Shown: positions 35,217-44,135, counted from the stretch's first letter. The stretch: 64,000 bases of DNA from Pelosinus fermentans (GCA_002434245.1 DJJR01000046.1:20565-84564), one strand, 5' to 3'. Numbers and translations are program-made. The notes: a model not told the origin generated them from the sequence alone.

Positions 35217-35249
35217 TTAAAGACTAACTGATATGGATGTGAATCGATT

Positions 35250-36458
35250 ATGAAAGATGTAAATGAAAAAATAAATGCACTTACCGCAGCTCTCTACCCT
35301 GAATTAGTTGCGCTTCGTCATAGGATACATGAAAATCCAGAGTTAAGCACTCAGGAATATCAGACTGCTGAACTAGTTGAAAAAGTGCTTACAGATTGGA
35401 ACATACAATACACGAGATTGCCGAACAGCACAGCAATTATAGCCCAATTGAAAGGAAATCTAGAGGGCGGTCAAAGCATTGGTATACGAGCTGATATGGA
35501 TGCCTTGCCAATTGATGAAGACACTTCGCTAGAGTTTGCTTCGAAAAACAAAGGGGTCATGCATGCCTGTGGGCATGATCTTCATACGGTAAATCTTTTG
35601 GGTACAGGATATGTACTGTCCCAGTTAAAGGATTACTTTGCTGGCACCATCAAATTAGTATTTCAGCCGGCTGAAGAAATCGGCGGCGGTGCCCAGGAAA
35701 TACTTGATTTTGGTGTCTTAGAAAATCCAAAGGTAACAGCTTTCTTAGCTGCCCACGTTTCTGAAGATGTGAAGACAGGTTATATTCAAGTGAAAGAGGA
35801 AGAAGTGATGCTGGCCTCCAGCCAGTTTACCATCCAGTTAAGCGGTCGGGGCGGTCATGCTTCAGCCCCTCATCAAACGGACGATATCATTTTGGCAGCC
35901 GCAAAATTGATTCTGGAACTCCAATCCATTCCCGGCAGGAAAATAAACCATCTTGAGCCGGCAGTGCTTACCGTTGGCAGTATCCACGGCGGCAGCCGCA
36001 GCAATATCATTCCTAAAGAATTAACGTTAACCGGAACCATTCGAACCCAAAATAACACATTGCATCCACAAATTCATGAACATATCATTACCATTCTAAA
36101 AGCCCACGAATTGATTACAGGCATAAAGGGAACAGCCTCCTTTCGCTTCGGATCAGGAGCTGTTTATAATGATCCGGCAAAGACCCAAGAATTCGTAACA
36201 GCAGCTGCTACTATCATTGGTGAAGATCATGTGTTAAAAGCCAGATTTCCCGGCAATGGCTCAGAGAACTTCTACCGATTTTCGAAGGAAGTACCCTCAG
36301 TGTTTTTCCGTATTGGGGTAAATCATGATCCTTCCGAAAAGATAGAACCCGCTCACAGTCCAAAGTTTACAGCTTCCGATGAAGCCTTAGAAACAGGTGT
36401 AAGGGTTACAACCGCTGCAGCCATTGCATTTTTACGAAAAGCAGGAATAAGAGCATGA
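35250..36458 (+). CDS. M20 family amidohydrolase (N-acyl amino-acid deacylase type)
   Basis: Zinc/manganese amidohydrolase of 402 residues, of the HipO/AmaA/YxeP group. Metal and catalytic motifs are ADMDALP, MHACGHDLHTV (with the Cys and His of the M20D subgroup), PAEEIGGGAQ and AAHVS. The lid domain holds GRGGHASAPHQ. In Bacillus, an M20 enzyme in a similar ABC operon (yxe) deacetylates N-acetylcysteine derivatives. Its place between the two permease genes argues that the imported compound is an N-acylated, perhaps sulfur-containing, amino acid. The ATG is in a weak ribosome context. Confidence 0.87.
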   Translation: MKDVNEKINALTAALYPELVALRHRIHENPELSTQEYQTAELVEKVLTDWNIQYTRLPNSTAIIAQLKGNLEGGQSIGIRADMDALPIDEDTSLEFASKNKGVMHACGHDLHTVNLLGTGYVLSQLKDYFAGTIKLVFQPAEEIGGGAQEILDFGVLENPKVTAFLAAHVSEDVKTGYIQVKEEEVMLASSQFTIQLSGRGGHASAPHQTDDIILAAAKLILELQSIPGRKINHLEPAVLTVGSIHGGSRSNIIPKELTLTGTIRTQNNTLHPQIHEHIITILKAHELITGIKGTASFRFGSGAVYNDPAKTQEFVTAAATIIGEDHVLKARFPGNGSENFYRFSKEVPSVFFRIGVNHDPSEKIEPAHSPKFTASDEALETGVRVTTAAAIAFLRKAGIRA

Positions 36459-37171
36459 GTAATATATTAGAATTTTCATTTATGTGGGATACTTTCATTC
36501 ATTTATTACAATTCATCCCTGTTACCTTATTTTTGGCAATTATCAGCATGATTTTAGCAAGTATTATCGGTTTGGCCAGTGCCATCGTGCAACTTAGAAA
36601 TATACCGATTCTAAAACAAATCGCGACTGTTTATTTGCTGATTGGCCGGGCAGTACCCACCATGGTAATGCTGTATATCGTGTATTTCGGCTTGCCGATT
36701 CTGCTGTTGGTATTCACGGATAAAACGGGAATCGATACAGGCTATCAGCATATACCGCCAATGGTATTTGCAATTGCAGGTCTTACCGTGCACACCGGAG
36801 CCTATCTAACAGAGATCTTTAGAGCTGCCATACTCTCCATTGATAAAGGACAGATGGAAGCAGCCTTGTCTGTTGGTATGACTTGGTTTCAAGGATTTTA
36901 TCGAATCATCTTCAGGCAGGCGGCACTGGTTGCCATACCGCTGCTTGCAAATCAATTTTTAGGATTAATTAAAAGTACATCCATTGTATTTACCATCACG
37001 GTGATCGAACTGTTAGGCGGTGCAAAAATTGCTTCTGTGGAAACCTATCGTTATTTAGAAACCTACTTAGTCGTAGCAATTATGTATTGGAGCATCAGCA
37101 TCATCTTTGAGAAGCTCTTTTTGCTCGCCGAACAGAAATTAGGAATTTTCAAGAAGGAAGCTAACATATGA
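36455..37171 (+). CDS. amino-acid ABC transporter permease (second)
   Basis: 238-residue HisM-type permease; EAA loop [21 protein letters not shown]. Overlaps the amidohydrolase stop by 4 bp (ATGA) and the ATPase start by 4 bp, so translation is coupled. Similar in length and layout to the first permease. Confidence 0.9.
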   Translation: MSNILEFSFMWDTFIHLLQFIPVTLFLAIISMILASIIGLASAIVQLRNIPILKQIATVYLLIGRAVPTMVMLYIVYFGLPILLLVFTDKTGIDTGYQHIPPMVFAIAGLTVHTGAYLTEIFRAAILSIDKGQMEAALSVGMTWFQGFYRIIFRQAALVAIPLLANQFLGLIKSTSIVFTITVIELLGGAKIASVETYRYLETYLVVAIMYWSISIIFEKLFLLAEQKLGIFKKEANI

Positions 37172-37923
37172 TTGAATTTAGAAATATCCACAAAGCCTTT
37201 GGTGAAAATAAGGTTTTAAAAGGAATTAATTGTACCATTCCTACAGGCTCTGTAACGGTTATTGTGGGACCAAGCGGCTCTGGAAAAACAACCTTGCTGC
37301 GTTCGGTAAACTTCCTGGAAAGAGCCGACAGCGGAGAGATCATTCTAGATGATATCCATCTTGATGTGGAAAAAGCTACAAAAGCAGATATTCATAAAAT
37401 CAGGCAGCGTACAGCTATGGTCTTCCAAACGTACAATCTTTTCAAGAACAAAACCGCTTTAGAGAATATTATGGAAGGTTTGGCGATTGTAAGAAAAGTC
37501 CCTAAAGCCGCTGCTAAAGAAAAAGCGTTACATTTCTTAGAAAAGGTCGGTCTGGGCCATAAAGCCGCTGCCTATCCTCATGAATTATCAGGCGGCCAGC
37601 AGCAGCGAATTGGCATTGCCCGTGCGCTGGCCCTTAATCCCGATGTAATCTTATTTGATGAACCAACTTCAGCCCTTGACCCGGAACTAGTCGGTGAAGT
37701 CCTGGAAGTAATGAAAAAAGTAACCCAGGAAGTCAATTGTACCCTAGTGGTAGTTACTCATGAAATTGCCTTTGCCCGTGAGGTTGCGGATCATGTCATT
37801 TTCATGGATGGCGGCGTCATCGTAGAGCAGGGTCCCCCACAAGAAATACTAAATCATCCGAAAGAAGATCGTACCAAACAATTTTTATCCCGTTATATCT
37901 CATTAGTTGAATACAATATCTAA
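37168..37923 (+). CDS. amino-acid ABC transporter ATP-binding protein
   Basis: 251-residue GlnQ/TcyN-type ATPase: Walker [11 protein letters not shown]-loop VFQTYNLF, signature [16 protein letters not shown], Walker [13 protein letters not shown], switch His in VVTHEIAFA. Completes the importer. A strong terminator follows. Confidence 0.94.
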   Translation: MIEFRNIHKAFGENKVLKGINCTIPTGSVTVIVGPSGSGKTTLLRSVNFLERADSGEIILDDIHLDVEKATKADIHKIRQRTAMVFQTYNLFKNKTALENIMEGLAIVRKVPKAAAKEKALHFLEKVGLGHKAAAYPHELSGGQQQRIGIARALALNPDVILFDEPTSALDPELVGEVLEVMKKVTQEVNCTLVVVTHEIAFAREVADHVIFMDGGVIVEQGPPQEILNHPKEDRTKQFLSRYISLVEYNI

Positions 37924-37945
37924 TGGATTCGCTGACGTAAATGCC

Positions 37946-37984
37946 AAACTCCCAGGTTTTATGATAAAGCCTGGGAGTTTTTTG
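37946..37984 (+). terminator. terminator of the amino-acid ABC operon
   Basis: AAACTCCCAGG and CCTGGGAGTTT form an 11-bp stem followed by a T-run, 22 nt past the ATPase stop. Confidence 0.9.
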
Positions 37985-38071
37985 CTGTCCATATATCTTA
38001 CTGCTGCTGAGGAATCGGATCTTGCCTAATTGTTTCCAGCATGATATCCTGATTAAAAAGGATGTGTAGAA

Positions 38072-38605
38072 ATGCTTAAGAAATCATGGACGACCCTTAT
38101 CGCCGTCAGTTTATGTATGCTCATTTTTAATGCCTCGCCCGTCAATGCGAAGGCTTCTGACGATGTCATTCAAGAAGAATCCGTTCCTCAAAGCCAAGAG
38201 CAGCTTGCAGAGATTTTTACAACTTTTTCAGAAATCAACACCGCCCTTGAAAAAGATATAAAAGAATACCAAGGGCTCATTGATGATTATACCAATGATC
38301 GCGTGACTCCGGGTGTCATGAACACGAACTTGTCGAAGTTCAATGATTCGATAAAGGATACCCGGGATAAAACATATTCCTTGAATGTTACTGGCAAATA
38401 TGAAGGTGATAAAATTCAACTGCTTCGAACTTGTGATATGCTCCATCAATCCTTAAAAGATATGAAAATAGCAGTAAGTCTTCGAAATACAGGCTACTAC
38501 TCAAAAGCGAAGCAGGAGTTACAGGATGCTGTACAATTTAAAGCTTTAACGTGGAAGCAAATAAACGAAGACCTCTACGATGATGGCTACATTCCAGCCA
38601 ATTAG
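38072..38605 (+). CDS. secreted hypothetical protein, helical
   Basis: 177 residues. A signal peptide (WTTLIAVSLCMLIFNASPVNA) precedes an all-helical, acidic mature chain with no cysteines beyond one in the middle. AAGGA precedes the ATG. I recognise no family. It stands alone and is followed by a terminator. The mature protein would act outside the membrane. Confidence 0.68.
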   Translation: MLKKSWTTLIAVSLCMLIFNASPVNAKASDDVIQEESVPQSQEQLAEIFTTFSEINTALEKDIKEYQGLIDDYTNDRVTPGVMNTNLSKFNDSIKDTRDKTYSLNVTGKYEGDKIQLLRTCDMLHQSLKDMKIAVSLRNTGYYSKAKQELQDAVQFKALTWKQINEDLYDDGYIPAN

Positions 38606-38611
38606 TAAAAG

Positions 38612-38653
38612 AGAAGCTGTCTGCCTAATAAAAGGTAGATGACTTCTTTTTTT
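38612..38653 (+). terminator. terminator after the secreted hypothetical gene
   Basis: AGAAGCTGTCTGCCT and AGGTAGATGACTTCT pair imperfectly and are followed by a run of seven or more T's. Confidence 0.7.
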
Positions 38654-38668
38654 ACTAAAAAAATAGCC

Positions 38669-38790
38669 GAACCGCAGAGGCACAGAGAACGCTGAGAAAA
38701 GATAGCGGCTTTGAAACGCAAAGCCGCTTACGCGGACACAAAGAACACAAAGGAGGATAATTCATCTCTGCGCCCTCTGTGTTTAACGTT
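38669..38790. repeat. dispersed repeat, copy 4, with nested hairpin
   Basis: GAACCGCAGAGGCACAGAG at the left and CTCTGCGCCCTCTGTG followed by TTTAACGTTC at the right form inverted arms. Inside, GCGGCTTTG and CAAAGCCGC make a perfect 9-bp hairpin near 38703-38727. It has no coding capacity. It lies between the secreted protein and the histidine-rich gene. Confidence 0.65.
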
Positions 38791-38921
38791 CTCCTTTCCG
38801 GTTCATTATTATTTTTATATAACTTTTTAACCTTTTTTATAAAAATTTTAAAAATCCTTTACAGTAAGTTTATACTCTTTTCTTATAATAACCTTATAAC
38901 AAATTCAAGGAGGTTATTATC

Positions 38922-39593
38922 ATGAATAAGATTCGCATTTTGTACGATGTTATGAACACAATGAAAGCCAAAGAGGAGGTAAAGGGCGTATTGCAGGTGC
39001 AGGTAGAAAAAGATCAAGCAATGATCCTTTCTCTTCAAAATGAATTCGAAAAAAATTTGTTAACCGAGAAAATGAAAACAAAAGTGACTGCATCACTGGA
39101 TTATGAGGGAAGGGTTCAAGGGGATCACGCAGAAGATGCAGCTCCCTGCCCGTCGGAAAGAACACGCCATGATAGGCTGCATCACATGCATCATTTCCCT
39201 TCACACCGTCGCAGAGGGTTAAAAGAGATATTCGCTAAATGGACTTTCGCTTTGAGTCTTTTAAACGCCTTACAATTTGAGGAACGAGCTGGGAAAAGCA
39301 CAGTGATATCACTAAGTGCCAATGATCTGCCGGAAGACATGAAAAAACTGTTTTCCGAAAAAATCGCTCATGTAGGCAGACACCACGGTCAAGGACACGG
39401 CCTCCTAAAGGAGTTTTGCTCCATTGATCATCTTGATGTAACGCTTAATATATTCATTAATCCGAATTATGAAGTCGAAAAAGTCGCAGTTACTGCTGCC
39501 GGTACTCAAATGGATGCACAAGCTGGTCAACATGATCTAAAAGCAGATGCCCAAGTAGTCTTTGCGTGGGAAGATAAAGGCGATGCATCTTAA
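38922..39593 (+). CDS. histidine-rich hypothetical protein
   Basis: 223 residues, cytosolic. The middle carries His/Arg-rich stretches (HDRLHHMHHFPSHRRR and HVGRHHGQGHG) flanked by two segments with alternating beta-strand pattern. AGGAGG precedes the ATG. The 3' end overlaps the ferredoxin gene by 11 bp. The neighbouring sensor kinase also has a histidine-rich stretch, so a shared metal-related role is possible. No family recognised. Confidence 0.68.
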   Translation: MNKIRILYDVMNTMKAKEEVKGVLQVQVEKDQAMILSLQNEFEKNLLTEKMKTKVTASLDYEGRVQGDHAEDAAPCPSERTRHDRLHHMHHFPSHRRRGLKEIFAKWTFALSLLNALQFEERAGKSTVISLSANDLPEDMKKLFSEKIAHVGRHHGQGHGLLKEFCSIDHLDVTLNIFINPNYEVEKVAVTAAGTQMDAQAGQHDLKADAQVVFAWEDKGDAS

Positions 39594-39783
39594 GCAATAT
39601 TACATTCACCCTGATCGCTGCACGCGCTGTCACCGCTGTCTTGCTGTCTGTCCGTCAGGAGCAATTGAACTGACAGAAACAGGCAAGCCCCAAATTCAAA
39701 ATCTAAAATGTACCCGCTGCAGAGCCTGCAAAAAGGTATGTCACCAAAGTGCCATAACCTATCGTGTCCGCTTGCAGTTTTAA
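39583..39783 (+). CDS. small 2x[4Fe-4S] ferredoxin
   Basis: 66-residue electron carrier with two cluster motifs: CTRCHRCLAVCPSGAI and CTRCRACKKVCHQSAI. In the second, the residue after the last Cys is His, not the usual Pro. The ATG at 39583 overlaps the end of the histidine-rich gene, so the two are coupled. The partner enzyme is not in the window. Confidence 0.87.
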   Translation: MHLKQYYIHPDRCTRCHRCLAVCPSGAIELTETGKPQIQNLKCTRCRACKKVCHQSAITYRVRLQF

Positions 39784-39795
39784 GTCAAGAGATCA

Positions 39796-39845
39796 TTCTA
39801 AGAAAGGGAAGGTGTGGATCATTTTGCACCTTCCCTTTCTTAGAA
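39796..39845. promoter_or_regulatory. perfect 19-bp inverted repeat with an embedded promoter
   Basis: TTCTAAGAAAGGGAAGGTG (39796-39814) and CACCTTCCCTTTCTTAGAA (39827-39845) are exact complements around a 12-nt loop. No T-run follows. TATAAT begins at 39846, and TTGCAC lies 16 bp before it inside the right arm, so the hairpin overlaps a promoter for the sensor kinase. Could be terminator plus promoter, or an operator. Confidence 0.6.
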
Positions 39846-39893
39846 TATAATAGTGGTAGCAATGGACCTCGAAAAAAATGAAAGGTGATATTG

Positions 39894-41075
39894 ATGCATA
39901 AACATAACGACTCAAAATATTCCCATGACAAATTACATCAAAAAGACAAAGACAGCTCCCCTGCTACCTTTCGGCAATTTCATCATCATCACAGGCATCA
40001 TCATGGACGTTTTTTGCAGCACTATACCTATTTTCGCTATCTTCGCCCATTAGGCATTGCCTTTACCTTTGTTATTCTCTACTTAGCATTTTACTGGAGG
40101 GGTAACAAGGAAATTGGCATCCTTTTTGTCACGCTGTTTGCAGTGAAAGAAATCATCCATTTTTTCTTTATGTGGCGTATAGAAAAAAATATATTTAAAC
40201 CCATGATTAACTTAAAACAGGGCCTGGATGAAGTCACCAAGGGAAATTATACGATTAAAGTAAAAAATGAACGATCCAGTGATCTTGACATCGTAATTGA
40301 TGCTTTTAATGAAATGGCGGAAAAATTATATGAAAATGAAAAGCTCCAAATGGAGTATGAAGAAAACCGCAAGGCATTAATTGCCAATATATCCCACGAC
40401 CTTAAAACACCGATAACTGCCATTCAAGGCTATGTGGAAGCACTTATAGATTCTTCCATTTCGTCGAAAGAAAACCAAACTAAATATTTAAAAACCATTC
40501 ATCATAATGCATTTTATGTTAATAAACTAATTGATGATTTATTTTTGTTCGCAAAGTTAGACATGCAAAAACTGGAGTTTCAATATCAATGTACAAAGAT
40601 TCGACCATTTATGGATGATTTGATTGCAGAATATCATTTTGATTTTAGCGAGCGAAATATTCAGTTTTACTATGATGTGCTGCTGGAGGAAGATGTCCAA
40701 GTCAATTTGGACGGGAAACGCTTTCATCAAGCCATTAATAATATTTTGAACAACGCCATTCAATATGGTCCTGCTGTGGGTTTATCAATAGAAGTGATCA
40801 TCTACCAGCAAAAAGACGCTGTCTGTATTGACATCAAAGATAATGGTCCTGGTATTCCCACTGAAAAGCTCCCCTTTGTCTTTGACCGATTTTATCGCAT
40901 CCATAGGGAACGTCCAAAAGAAACAGCAGGTACCGGACTGGGCCTAGCCATTACCAAAGAGCTTATCGAAGCACATGGGGGAAAAATTATCCTTTCCAGC
41001 AGCCTAAACCAAGGAAGCTGTTTTTCGATTCAGCTTCCCATTTGTCCGAAAAATGACGGGGAGATTGTACAATGA
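39894..41075 (+). CDS. sensor histidine kinase with histidine-rich N-terminus
   Basis: Membrane sensor, 393 residues. The cytosolic N-terminus has a His-rich segment (FHHHHRHHHG, residues 29-38), then two membrane helices joined by a very short external loop (YWRGNKEIG), a HAMP domain, HisKA with phospho-acceptor H168 in ISHDLKTPITAI, and HATPase with NNILNNAIQYG (N box), DNGPGIP (G1), FDRFYR (F) and GTGLGLAI (G2). The tiny external loop puts it with intramembrane-sensing kinases. The start at 39894 has AGGTG upstream. Coupled to the response regulator by ATGA. Confidence 0.92.
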   Translation: MHKHNDSKYSHDKLHQKDKDSSPATFRQFHHHHRHHHGRFLQHYTYFRYLRPLGIAFTFVILYLAFYWRGNKEIGILFVTLFAVKEIIHFFFMWRIEKNIFKPMINLKQGLDEVTKGNYTIKVKNERSSDLDIVIDAFNEMAEKLYENEKLQMEYEENRKALIANISHDLKTPITAIQGYVEALIDSSISSKENQTKYLKTIHHNAFYVNKLIDDLFLFAKLDMQKLEFQYQCTKIRPFMDDLIAEYHFDFSERNIQFYYDVLLEEDVQVNLDGKRFHQAINNILNNAIQYGPAVGLSIEVIIYQQKDAVCIDIKDNGPGIPTEKLPFVFDRFYRIHRERPKETAGTGLGLAITKELIEAHGGKIILSSSLNQGSCFSIQLPICPKNDGEIVQ

Positions 41076-41761
41076 AACGTATTTTGATTATTGAAGACGA
41101 TCTGGATATCGCAGAACTGGAACGGGATTATCTGCAGCTAAACGGCTATAGAGCAGAAATTGTTCAAGATGGAATGCTGGGATTAAAAAAGGCAGCTTCC
41201 TCCGTATATGACGCAGTTGTTGTGGATTTGATGCTCCCTAATAAAGACGGCTTTGAGATCATCAAAGAGATTCGAAAGAACCAGGAAATCCCCGTGATTG
41301 TCGTATCTGCCAAAATAGAAGATATCGATAAAATCAGAGGACTGGATGTTGGTGCAGATGATTACTTAACGAAGCCGTTTAGTCCGGCAGAACTGGTAGC
41401 AAGAATAAAAGCTCACCTCAAACGCTACCAGAGACTAAAAGGCCCCATCCTCTCTCTTGAAGTAATACAGCATAAGGGCCTAGAAATCAATACTGCCTCT
41501 CACAAAGTCTTTGTATATGGCAAGGAAGTGCAACTGACGACCAAGGAATATGAGCTTTTACTTTTTTTAGCTTCTAATCCGAATATTGTTTTTACTAAAG
41601 AGCATCTTTTTGACACCATCTGGGATAATGAAAGCTTTGGTGAAGCAGCCACAGTAGCAGTCCATATCCAGAAAATCCGCAAAAAAATCGAAAAAGACTC
41701 TACCAATCCTGAATTTATTGAAACCTTGTGGGGTACAGGATATCGCTTTAATTCAATGTAA
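41072..41761 (+). CDS. OmpR-family response regulator
   Basis: 229 residues: a receiver with acidic pair EDD, phospho-acceptor D52 in VVVDLMLPNKDG, the KP motif in DDYLTKPFSP, and a C-terminal winged helix (TTKEYELLLFLASNPN...). It overlaps the kinase stop by 4 bp. Targets unknown; the adjacent histidine-rich/ferredoxin genes are candidates. Confidence 0.94.
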   Translation: MKRILIIEDDLDIAELERDYLQLNGYRAEIVQDGMLGLKKAASSVYDAVVVDLMLPNKDGFEIIKEIRKNQEIPVIVVSAKIEDIDKIRGLDVGADDYLTKPFSPAELVARIKAHLKRYQRLKGPILSLEVIQHKGLEINTASHKVFVYGKEVQLTTKEYELLLFLASNPNIVFTKEHLFDTIWDNESFGEAATVAVHIQKIRKKIEKDSTNPEFIETLWGTGYRFNSM

Positions 41762-41780
41762 ACACGGTTATAAAAAACAG

Positions 41781-41814
41781 AAGCCATTTCCACAAAACGG
41801 AAAATGGCTTTTCT
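41781..41814. terminator. bidirectional terminator between the response regulator and the glycosyltransferase
   Basis: AAGCCATTT and AAATGGCTT, extended by CC/GG, with TTTTCTT following on the plus strand and TCTGTTTTTT on the minus strand. Confidence 0.75.
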
Positions 41815-41816
41815 TC

Positions 41817-42995
41817 TCATGCACCGATAACAATTTGTTTTTCGTGGGATTGCATAGAGGGGTTGGCAGCGATTGCTGCGTTCATGGTATCAAGAATAAT
41901 GTCAGCGATATTCTGGGAACCATTTATAGCTGATACATCCTTGTATGTTAAATTACCGTAAGAAGCCGGGTTAGCAATTTGGTTAATTCTGTTGCATGCT
42001 TCTCTTGGAGTCGGGCAGTGATAGCCTAATTGATTTTTGGTAATAAAGTCAATATTGCCAGTCTCTTGAATGCCGACTGCTTCCGTAACAATCAGCGGCT
42101 TTTTCATCGTCACGCCTTCCATAAGAGTACCAGGACCAGCCTTGGAAACAATTACATCACTTGCTGCCATCATTTTTTCCATGTTATCAACAAAACCATA
42201 GACATGCAGTCCATTGAAATGGGAGTTTGACTTCTTAAGTTCATTATATAATTCTTTGTTATTTCCTGTTATAACCAAAATCTGTTTGTCAGGACACTGC
42301 GCTTTTAGTGTATGCACCCATTCACGCATATTTCCCGCCCCTACTCCACCACCTGTAAGAAGAACTGTAAAGGCATCATTCTGTATCCCGAGTTCACCAC
42401 AGGCTTGCTGTTTTGATATAGAAAAGTCTCTAAATTTAGGATGTACCGGAAAACCGGTATAGATAATCTGGCTATAGGGAATACCGTACTGGATAAGGGA
42501 CTGAAATGCGTCTTGTGTAGGAACCAAGTATACATCTGCTCCCGGTGTTGCCCATGACGCATGTATCGTAACGAGATCGGTAATGACAGCTATGATTGGC
42601 CAAGTCCCACGAGATGCTTTGCGCGTTTGATGTAATAAACCAATGACAAGCGGATGAACAGCTACAATAGCATCGGGCTTACTATTTGCTATAGCTTGCT
42701 TTATACTATAGCGGGATTGAAAATATACAATTCTTGTCAGTGCCTTAATGCGATTGATGCTATTCGTTTTCTTAAAGAACAAATTGTTCAGCCATACATG
42801 ATTCTTCGAGCAGTAATCATAAATTTCTGGGGCTTTTCTTAACCCTGGAAAATTTGTAGTCCGCAGAAAATCAACAATGGTAGATTGTATGATCAGCTCT
42901 TTATCAAGTGCAGCTATAATCGATGCTGCAGCACTGCGATGTCCACCGCCTGTATCTGATATTGCGAACATAATCTTTGTAGGCTTACTTACCAT
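41817..42995 (-). CDS. MGDG-synthase/UgtP-like glycosyltransferase
   Basis: GT28-family glycolipid glycosyltransferase, 392 residues, probably adding sugar to diacylglycerol at the inner membrane face. The N-terminal domain has FAISDTGGGHRSAAASI and the MGDG-synthase segment VITDLVTIHASWATPGADVYLV. The C-terminal domain has LLTGGGVGAGNMREW and the nucleotide-sugar site SKAGPGTLMEGVTMKKPLI. GAGAGGTG precedes the ATG. No partner gene is nearby. Polyketide-like or peptidoglycan (MurG) roles are less likely. Confidence 0.82.
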   Translation of the reverse strand: MVSKPTKIMFAISDTGGGHRSAAASIIAALDKELIIQSTIVDFLRTTNFPGLRKAPEIYDYCSKNHVWLNNLFFKKTNSINRIKALTRIVYFQSRYSIKQAIANSKPDAIVAVHPLVIGLLHQTRKASRGTWPIIAVITDLVTIHASWATPGADVYLVPTQDAFQSLIQYGIPYSQIIYTGFPVHPKFRDFSISKQQACGELGIQNDAFTVLLTGGGVGAGNMREWVHTLKAQCPDKQILVITGNNKELYNELKKSNSHFNGLHVYGFVDNMEKMMAASDVIVSKAGPGTLMEGVTMKKPLIVTEAVGIQETGNIDFITKNQLGYHCPTPREACNRINQIANPASYGNLTYKDVSAINGSQNIADIILDTMNAAIAANPSMQSHEKQIVIGA

Positions 42996-43131
42996 GAGAC
43001 ACCTCTCACTATCAGATTTTTCGATGATGCCAGAACTATTTTTTCTCCATTATATGAGTTTCATTATACACTGAGCTATATTTCTTTAAGTTAACAAATG
43101 GTTAAGAAAATATTAAAGATATAGGAAAAAA

Positions 43132-43163
43132 CCAGTCTTCCCGTTATCATGCGGGCAGACTGG
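43132..43163 (-). terminator. terminator of the XRE regulator gene
   Basis: CCAGTCTGCCCG pairs with CGGGAAGACTGG on the minus strand and is followed by a run of T's. Confidence 0.8.
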
Positions 43164-43189
43164 CTCGATTGAAAAGCAAAATATGTACA

Positions 43190-43591
43190 TCAAAACTTCT
43201 TCTTTGGATGACAATCCTTTTTCAATGACAACGTTAATTTTACATTCAATTCCATAATATGGCATACTAGATCAGGATCAAATCCATACTGTTCAGCAAG
43301 GGTTATTACTTTATCCCATCGCTTATCTGTACTCGCCTGATAGCTAGGAATGCTTTCACGAACGCAACTCCCTTGATCTGGTGAAGACGAATCCGCGTCA
43401 AATCCGACTAACCAATCGATACTTACCTTAAAATAACTGGCAATACGCCTAAGTGTTGCAATATCCGGTTCACGACGGTTAATTTCCCAGGACGCAAGCG
43501 TGGAGCGATCTACCTGAAGAATCGTTGCTAATGCTTCTTGGGTTAACTCACTCCGTAATTGTTTTATTCGATCTCCTAATGTTGTTTCCAT
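43190..43591 (-). CDS. XRE-family transcriptional regulator
   Basis: 133 residues. The N-terminal helix-turn-helix is LGDRIKQLRSELTQEALATILQVDRSTLASWEINRREPD, continuing to YFKVSIDWLVGF; the 70-residue tail is polar. The ATG at 43591 has GAGGGG 7 nt upstream; the longer frame is not needed. It is divergent from the HisKA-like gene, with a 29-bp palindrome in between. The layout recalls SinR-type sporulation regulators, but targets are unknown. Confidence 0.85.
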   Translation of the reverse strand: METTLGDRIKQLRSELTQEALATILQVDRSTLASWEINRREPDIATLRRIASYFKVSIDWLVGFDADSSSPDQGSCVRESIPSYQASTDKRWDKVITLAEQYGFDPDLVCHIMELNVKLTLSLKKDCHPKKKF

Positions 43592-43688
43592 GAGCACACC
43601 CCTCATCATTACGATAGCGTGCTTATCATAGCAGTGCAATTATTCTGTCCATAAGACACTCCCTTGGCAGGATTTTACAACAATCCAG

Positions 43689-43717
43689 AGAATTAGTGTC
43701 TTATAGACACTAATTCT
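43689..43717. promoter_or_regulatory. 29-bp palindrome between divergent regulator and HisKA-like genes
   Basis: The arm AGAATTAGTGTCT (43689-43701) is repeated exactly as its complement ending at 43717, with a 3-nt centre. A further AGACACT half-site occurs at about 43655 near the XRE start. It could be an operator for the XRE protein or a hairpin in the leader of the 43762 gene. Confidence 0.5.
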
Positions 43718-43761
43718 CGCTAAATAAAAAAGCAAGATGATAAAAAAGGAGGGGCAGTTTC

Positions 43762-44049
43762 GTGCAGGTAGTAAATTTTTCGAGAAAAATGAATGTATTG
43801 CAAATGACAGACAACCAACCTAAAAAGCAAGCTACAGTATACAAGAATTCGCAAGTCGATGCAATTACGCTGGTAAATGAAATCAGCGATCCGCTCACGG
43901 TCATCAAAGGCTATTTACAAGTCTTCGAAAAGAATACTGTGAACAATCAGCAAGAATGGTTACCGCTCGTGTTTCAAGAATTAAATCGAGTGGAGCTATT
44001 GATCAACCATTTTGTAACAACTTCTCAGAATAAGAAATCTCGGTCTTAA
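43762..44049 (+). CDS. stand-alone HisKA-like protein lacking the phospho-acceptor histidine
   Basis: 95 residues. Residues 37-90 match the dimerisation helices of sporulation-type histidine kinases: LVNEISDPLTVIKGYLQVF in place of the usual AHEIRNPLTVIKGFLQ, so the histidine is Asn39 while Glu40 and Pro44 are kept. No ATPase domain follows. GTG start with GGAGGGG 7 nt upstream. It may bind a kinase or Spo0F/Spo0A-like partner as an inhibitor or adaptor; that is inference. Confidence 0.65.
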   Translation: MQVVNFSRKMNVLQMTDNQPKKQATVYKNSQVDAITLVNEISDPLTVIKGYLQVFEKNTVNNQQEWLPLVFQELNRVELLINHFVTTSQNKKSRS

Positions 44050-44135
44050 TTTATACGATAAGGATAGGTTGAAATCATATTATATATGGCAGTCGTCAGT
44101 AATGGAATATATCCATAAATATTTGTAATTATAAC

